Shown: piece after piece, positions 24,408 to 27,364 of the stretch
Layout of the letters: every line of letters starts with the position of its first letter
How positions within the stretch are numbered: position 1 is the stretch's first letter
DNA from: an uncultured Bacteroidales bacterium
Lineage (GTDB): Bacteria > Bacteroidota > Bacteroidia > Bacteroidales > Bacteroidaceae
Length of the DNA stretch: 27,364 nt
Direction: 5' to 3'
NCBI GenBank assembly: GCA_937916465.1
Contig: CALFTK010000044.1
Span: forward strand, 1 to 27,364
Made by a program: the position numbers and the translations under genes
The notes under the pieces: generated by a model
What the model was told of the DNA's origin: nothing
Database searches by the model: none
The model's input: only the letters and a program-made list of their open reading frames with translations

Positions 24408-24801
24408 GGGGCTGTTTGGTTTTGACAGCGGGCAGGAATGGTGCGTAAGCAGGCAGTGCGCTCTCTATCAGCACTATAAAACGATGGTAAAAAATTATCT
24501 GGCAATAACAATTTTGCTCTTGCTGCTTGATCGAAGAACAGTAGATCTGCTTAATCTCGGCACAAGGTGCTGAGACAAGACATCACCCGAAAGCTAATGC
24601 TCTGAAGCTCGTCGATATGGTGGTGCGGCTAAATCGGAGATAGTCTGTGGATGTTCCGCTCTATGGATGAAGTTTTTAGGAACTAAGGGTTCAATCCGGT
24701 AGCTTCGGTCATATTGGATCACGAAAATCAAAACGAAGATAAGCCTGTAGAAAGCGTAGTATTTCCTCGTTTGGACGAGGGTTCGACTCCCTCCAGCTCC
24801 A
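24408..24801 (+). ncRNA. ssrA: Transfer-messenger RNA (tmRNA)
   Basis: The 5' end GGGGCTGTTTGGTTTTGACA and the 3' end GGTTCGACTCCCTCCAGCTC-C-A are the tmRNA hallmarks. The acceptor GGGGCTG/CAGCTCC includes the G3-U pair read by alanyl-tRNA synthetase. The tag frame is GGC AAT AAC AAT TTT GCT, then CTT GCT GCT TGA (24501-24530), giving GNNNFALAA after the alanine carried by the tmRNA. The bases after the discriminator A are CAA, so CCA is not encoded and must be added. It rescues ribosomes stalled on broken mRNAs. A one-piece tmRNA is shown, with no sign of circular permutation. Confidence 0.97.
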
Positions 24802-24841
24802 CAAAACAAAGGATGACAAAAATGTCATCCTTTGTTTTGTG
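24800..24841 (+). terminator. Terminator of ssrA
   Basis: The 19-base arms 24800-24818 and 24823-24841 pair perfectly around loop AAAA (ACAAAACAAAGGATGACA / TGTCATCCTTTGTTTTGT plus C-G). The stem begins within the last bases of tmRNA; GAAGCTTTT follows rather than a pure T run. Confidence 0.8.
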
Positions 24842-24854
24842 AAGCTTTTACCTT
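24835..24854 (+). repeat. 20-bp direct repeat, copy 1 (copy 2 at 25032-25051)
   Basis: TTTTGTGAAGCTTTTACCTT occurs identically at 24835-24854, in the 3' arm of the ssrA terminator and beyond, and at 25032-25051. The two copies bracket the hairpin repeat cluster like the ends of an insertion or a large tandem duplication. Confidence 0.9.
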
Positions 24855-25046
24855 ATTTACTCAGGCTTCCTCCGGAAGCGCGCTTCGCGCCAATTAATCT
24901 TCGATTAATAGGACCTTATTTACTCTGGCATCCTAACGGATGCGTCCTTCGGACCAATTAATCTTCGATTAATGAGACCTTATTTATATTGGCATCCTCC
25001 GGATGCGTCCTTCGGACCAATTAATCTTCGATTTTGTGAAGCTTTT
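24850..25046. repeat. Three tandem ~64-bp repeats, each with three small hairpins
   Basis: Units start with ACCTTATTTA at 24850, 24913 and 24977. Each holds three inverted repeats. First: GCTTCC/GGAAGC in unit 1 and GCATCC/GGATGC in units 2 and 3. Second: GCGC-TTC-GCGC in unit 1 and GTCC-TTC-GGAC in units 2 and 3. Third: ATTAATC-TTC-GATTAAT in units 1 and 2, with unit 3 broken after GATT. Where the arms differ between units both sides change together. No ORF in it looks real. It lies in the 456-base gene-free stretch after ssrA. Confidence 0.92.
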
Positions 25047-25054
25047 ACCTTTAC

Positions 25055-25132
25055 CTACAACATTTTGTTGTTTTTTCTATACTCTCTTGGAGTACAACCA
25101 TTAATCTTCATAAAAGCGCTATTGAAACAACT
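25055..25132 (-). pseudogene. C-terminal remnant of an AraC-family regulator
   Basis: On the minus strand the frame ending at the TAG (25057-25055) reads SCFNSAFMKINGCTPREYRK and then NNKML. This is the closing part of an AraC-type DNA-binding domain, whose hallmark is F-x-x-F-K-x-x-x-G-x-T-P-x-x-Y-R. An in-frame TAG stands immediately before it, and no further AraC-like sequence is seen upstream, so about 25 codons remain of a gene of several hundred. Confidence 0.65.
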
Positions 25133-25212
25133 CTATTACTATTAAATGTTTTGTAAATATCGGATTTTCGCATATATTTCTAATTTTTTAGTATAATTAT
25201 TGCTAAATTCCC

Positions 25213-25226
25213 GCGTAAATTTACGC
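25213..25226. promoter_or_regulatory. Perfect 14-bp palindrome upstream of the Sde182-like genes
   Basis: GCGTAAATTTACGC is a perfect palindrome 31 bases before the ATG at 25258, in an otherwise A/T-rich stretch (25133-25257) where I see no other feature and no consensus promoter. It could be an operator for the downstream genes. Confidence 0.45.
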
Positions 25227-25257
25227 AGAATTTACAAGCAACAAAAATATACGGCTT

Positions 25258-25479
25258 ATGAAAAGGATTTTCTTGTTTTCAATTTTTCTGATATTAACTA
25301 TTTACAGCAATATAGAAGCTGTAAATAGAAGTGACAAACAGAGAATTATTGTCACTACCGATTTAGGTGGTTCAGATCCTGATGACATTCAATCATTCAT
25401 TCACCTGATATTAGAGGTAACCGACAGCGGTTCGCCTGCCTTAACATCGTATCGCAGAATAGTATTAGAAACCAAATAA
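25258..25479 (+). pseudogene. Internally deleted Sde182/DUF1593 relic (in frame)
   Basis: The 73-residue frame starts with a signal peptide (MKRIFLFSIFLILTIYSNIEA). Then comes the N-terminal motif of the family downstream, RIIVTTDLGGSDPDDIQSF (compare RIVVLTDIAPGNIEPDDMES). After IHLIL it jumps directly to EVTDSGSPALTSYRRIVLET, which matches the very C-terminus of the next protein (EVSDNGTPTLTSYRRIVLSV). About 400 codons are missing between the two parts, yet the frame is kept. It is probably a dead paralogue made by an internal deletion. It could still be translated as a small secreted peptide, but the catalytic fold is lost. Confidence 0.8.
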
Positions 25480-25490
25480 CAGTGACAATT

Positions 25491-26933
25491 ATGAGAGTTA
25501 AAAAAGAATTATTCAGAAAAGCAATGTTTACACTTTGTTTAGGTAGCTGTGTAATATTTGCAAATGCAGAGAATAAACTATACAAGGATTTTGGATTAAA
25601 ACCCAGAATTGTTGTTCTAACGGATATTGCTCCAGGTAATATTGAACCTGACGACATGGAATCAATGATCAGACTGATGGCACATGCCGACCTGTTTGAA
25701 ATTGAAGCGTTGATAACTTCCGGTGGCTGGAATAGTAGCGGTAGAGCATACCCAATTGGTTGGAAAGATAGTTTGAGCACTACAATTAACGCTTATAGCA
25801 AAGACCTGCCAAACCTAATGAAGAGAAGTGGTCAGAAAAAGTTCTTGCCCATTGAAAAGGAAAATGGAAAACAGAGTATTGGTTATTGGCCAAGCCCTGA
25901 ATACCTGACATCAAGGTCTATGTTAGGAAGTCTGGAACTTGGACAAGCTAAGATTGGAGAAAATAACCGTTCTGCAGGTAGCGACTTTATTATAAAACTT
26001 GCAGAAGAGAATGACGAACGTCCTATATGGATTTTAGCGTGGGGAGGTGCAAATACTTTTGCGCAGGCAGTATGGCAAATGGAACAGGAGAAAAGTGAAG
26101 AAGAAGTAGCTGAAATTCTTAAAAAATTCAGGATATACACCATTACAGATCAGGATAGACCATATAATTTAAGAGTTGGAAACTACTCATTCAGTTCACA
26201 TCAATATTTAAGAACAAAATATTCAGACCATCTGATTTTTATATGGGACGAAAGCGCATGGCTGTCACAAAATGGAATTGGTTCAAGTAATTGGAACGAA
26301 TATGCAACTCATATTCAGAAACATGGTAACTTGGGCAGAATTTATCCTAAAAACAAGTATGGCGTAGAGGGCGATACACCATCATACTTACACGTTCTGC
26401 CTAATGGATTAAACAACCCGTCAGAGCCCACAATGGTTGGCTGGGGAGGCTATTTTCAATTTAGCCTCAGTCAGGACAAGGAGACTAATTGTTACACAAA
26501 TTTTGAAGGTAAGACAAAAGATAGTTCACAAAAGTATGAACGTTATTTCTATCCGGCTATCTTTAACAATTTTGCAGCGCGTATGGATTGGGCAGATAAA
26601 GGTGAAGGTAACAGAAATCCAATAGTTATTATAGATAGAAAAAAGGGTTTAGATATCATATACCGTACTGTATCTGTCAACGAAACAATAAACCTTGACG
26701 CATCATCTACAATAGATCCGGATGGTGATGAATTAGATTTCAAATGGTGGAATATACAAGAAGCAGGTACATATCAGAAAGAGTGTCACATAGAGAATAG
26801 TAGTGCCGCCAAATCTACTATTCGAATACCGGAAGATGCAAGTGGTAAAACAATCCATATTGTATGTGAAGTATCTGACAATGGAACACCTACATTAACA
26901 TCGTACAGAAGAATAGTTCTATCAGTTAAATAA
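25491..26933 (+). CDS. Secreted Sde182/DUF1593-family nucleoside-hydrolase-like protein
   Basis: 480 residues from the ATG at 25491; a GTG at 25482 is possible but adds only MTI. A signal peptide covers ~1-26 (LFRKAMFTLCLGSCVIFANA). The nucleoside-hydrolase-like domain follows: PRIVVLTDIAPGNIEPDDME with its Asp cluster, LFEIEALITSGGWNSSG, PIWILAWGGANTFAQAVWQM. The C-terminal ~90 residues (NLDASSTIDPDGDELDFKWW ... EVSDNGTPTLTSYRRIVLSV) form an immunoglobulin-like beta domain. Sde182 of Saccharophagus was described as cellulose-binding. The enzyme activity and substrate here are unknown; a role in glycan or nucleoside use at the envelope is a guess. It directly follows the deleted relic of a paralogue. 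Confidence 0.85.
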   Translation: MRVKKELFRKAMFTLCLGSCVIFANAENKLYKDFGLKPRIVVLTDIAPGNIEPDDMESMIRLMAHADLFEIEALITSGGWNSSGRAYPIGWKDSLSTTINAYSKDLPNLMKRSGQKKFLPIEKENGKQSIGYWPSPEYLTSRSMLGSLELGQAKIGENNRSAGSDFIIKLAEENDERPIWILAWGGANTFAQAVWQMEQEKSEEEVAEILKKFRIYTITDQDRPYNLRVGNYSFSSHQYLRTKYSDHLIFIWDESAWLSQNGIGSSNWNEYATHIQKHGNLGRIYPKNKYGVEGDTPSYLHVLPNGLNNPSEPTMVGWGGYFQFSLSQDKETNCYTNFEGKTKDSSQKYERYFYPAIFNNFAARMDWADKGEGNRNPIVIIDRKKGLDIIYRTVSVNETINLDASSTIDPDGDELDFKWWNIQEAGTYQKECHIENSSAAKSTIRIPEDASGKTIHIVCEVSDNGTPTLTSYRRIVLSVK

Positions 26934-26955
26934 AAGTATTAACGTAACAAATACA

Positions 26956-26987
26956 GTGGGCGACTAAATCACTTATTAGTCGCCCAC
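26956..26987. terminator. Bidirectional terminator between the Sde182-like gene and serS
   Basis: GTGGGCGACTAA (26956-26967) pairs perfectly with TTAGTCGCCCAC (26976-26987) around an 8-base loop. It lies between two convergent genes; no long T run follows on either side. Confidence 0.75.
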
Positions 26988-27026
26988 ATTGTTATAGTGA
27001 TAATTCAATACCTTCTATCGAGTGAA

Positions 27027-27364
27027 TTAGTCGATGATGTCGAAACCGCAGTAAGGAACCAGAACTTTTGGAATGCGAATACCTTCAGGAGTCTGATTGT
27101 TCTCAAGCAGTGCAGCAACTATACGTGGCAATGCAAGAGCAGAACCATTCAAGGTATGGCAAAGTTCTGTTTTCTTATCTTCTGCTTTACGATAACGACA
27201 CTTCAGACGGTTAGCCTGGTATGTATCAAAGTTTGAAACAGATGATACTTCCAACCAACGCTTCTGTGCTTCTGAATATACTTCAAAGTCGTAGCAAGTT
27301 GCAGCAGTAAAGCTCATATCGCCACCGCAAAGATGTAGGATTCTGTATGGGAGTTCCAACTTTT
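27027..27364 (-). CDS. serS: Seryl-tRNA synthetase, C-terminal part (5' end outside window)
   Basis: The last ~112 residues of the enzyme are visible and the frame stays open to the window edge; a TTG at 27359 is an internal leucine codon, not a start. LELPYRILHLCGGDMSFTAA, TCYDFEVYSEAQKRWLEVSS, SNFDTYQANRLKCRY and the class II motif 3 HTLNGSALALPRIVAALLEN match the SerRS catalytic domain. SerS charges tRNA-Ser. The C-terminus RIPKVLVPYCGFDIID is the usual ending. The convergent terminator at 26956-26987 separates it from the previous gene. Confidence 0.95.
   Translation of the reverse strand, partial: KLELPYRILHLCGGDMSFTAATCYDFEVYSEAQKRWLEVSSVSNFDTYQANRLKCRYRKAEDKKTELCHTLNGSALALPRIVAALLENNQTPEGIRIPKVLVPYCGFDIID

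Noticed and set aside
24594..24809. Minus-strand open frame of 71 codons
   Set aside because: It lies inside ssrA; the RNA explains the sequence.
24850..25046. CRISPR array
   Set aside because: The units are contiguous and internally structured with no unique spacers, and no cas genes are present.
24408..26933. A genomic island integrated at ssrA
   Set aside because: No integrase and no repeat of the ssrA 3' end were found; only the local 20-bp direct repeat is present.

Overview
The window looks like chromosomal DNA of a Bacteroidetes, most likely order Bacteroidales. Evidence: AT-rich genes with few Shine-Dalgarno sequences; promoters of the Bacteroidetes type (TTG, about 19 bases, then TAnnTTTG); the run hpt-adk-obg; a DPE2-type 4-alpha-glucanotransferase; families typical of the phylum (DUF4831, DUF4412); and a tmRNA tag ending in ALAA. 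I cannot name genus or species from the sequence alone. Most of the window is ordinary housekeeping DNA. The accessory parts are the left end (1-4.3 kb) and the stretch between ssrA and serS (24.8-26.9 kb).

Layout. 1-4263: the 3' end of an M56/BlaR1-like protein gene, a hicAB toxin-antitoxin pair on the minus strand, then a blaI-blaR1-like regulator/sensor pair whose sensor shares its C-terminal module with the partial gene at the left edge. 4344-5856: an Omp85-type outer-membrane barrel protein and tRNA-His, which has its own promoter and terminator. 5927-12340 (minus): a likely operon DUF4831-malQ-ffh-folD-capA. 12525-14880 (plus): hpt, adk, obg. 15140-17347 (plus): a secreted DUF4412 protein and a DUF389 membrane protein. 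17398-20054 (minus): miaA, a diacylglycerol-kinase-like gene and kdsA, closely packed. 20201-21199 (minus): gapA. 21335-24302 (plus): an unrecognised protein, a coiled-coil protein, zapA and rny. 24408-24801: ssrA. 24802-25257: no intact gene, but a cluster of hairpin repeats, a 20-bp direct repeat and an AraC-type remnant. 25258-26933: an internally deleted relic followed by an intact Sde182/DUF1593 protein gene. 27027-27364: the 3' end of serS.

How the genes fit together. The minus operon mixes protein targeting (ffh), one-carbon metabolism (folD), alpha-glucan use (malQ) and envelope functions. hpt/adk/obg serve purine salvage, nucleotide balance and ribosome assembly. kdsA feeds lipopolysaccharide core synthesis. 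zapA with the small coiled-coil gene points to cell division, and rny to RNA turnover. I found no clear new defence or mobile system. The most unusual signals are the tandem repeat 3' of ssrA, whose hairpin arms change in a compensatory way between copies, and the duplicated C-terminal module of the BlaR1-like sensors.
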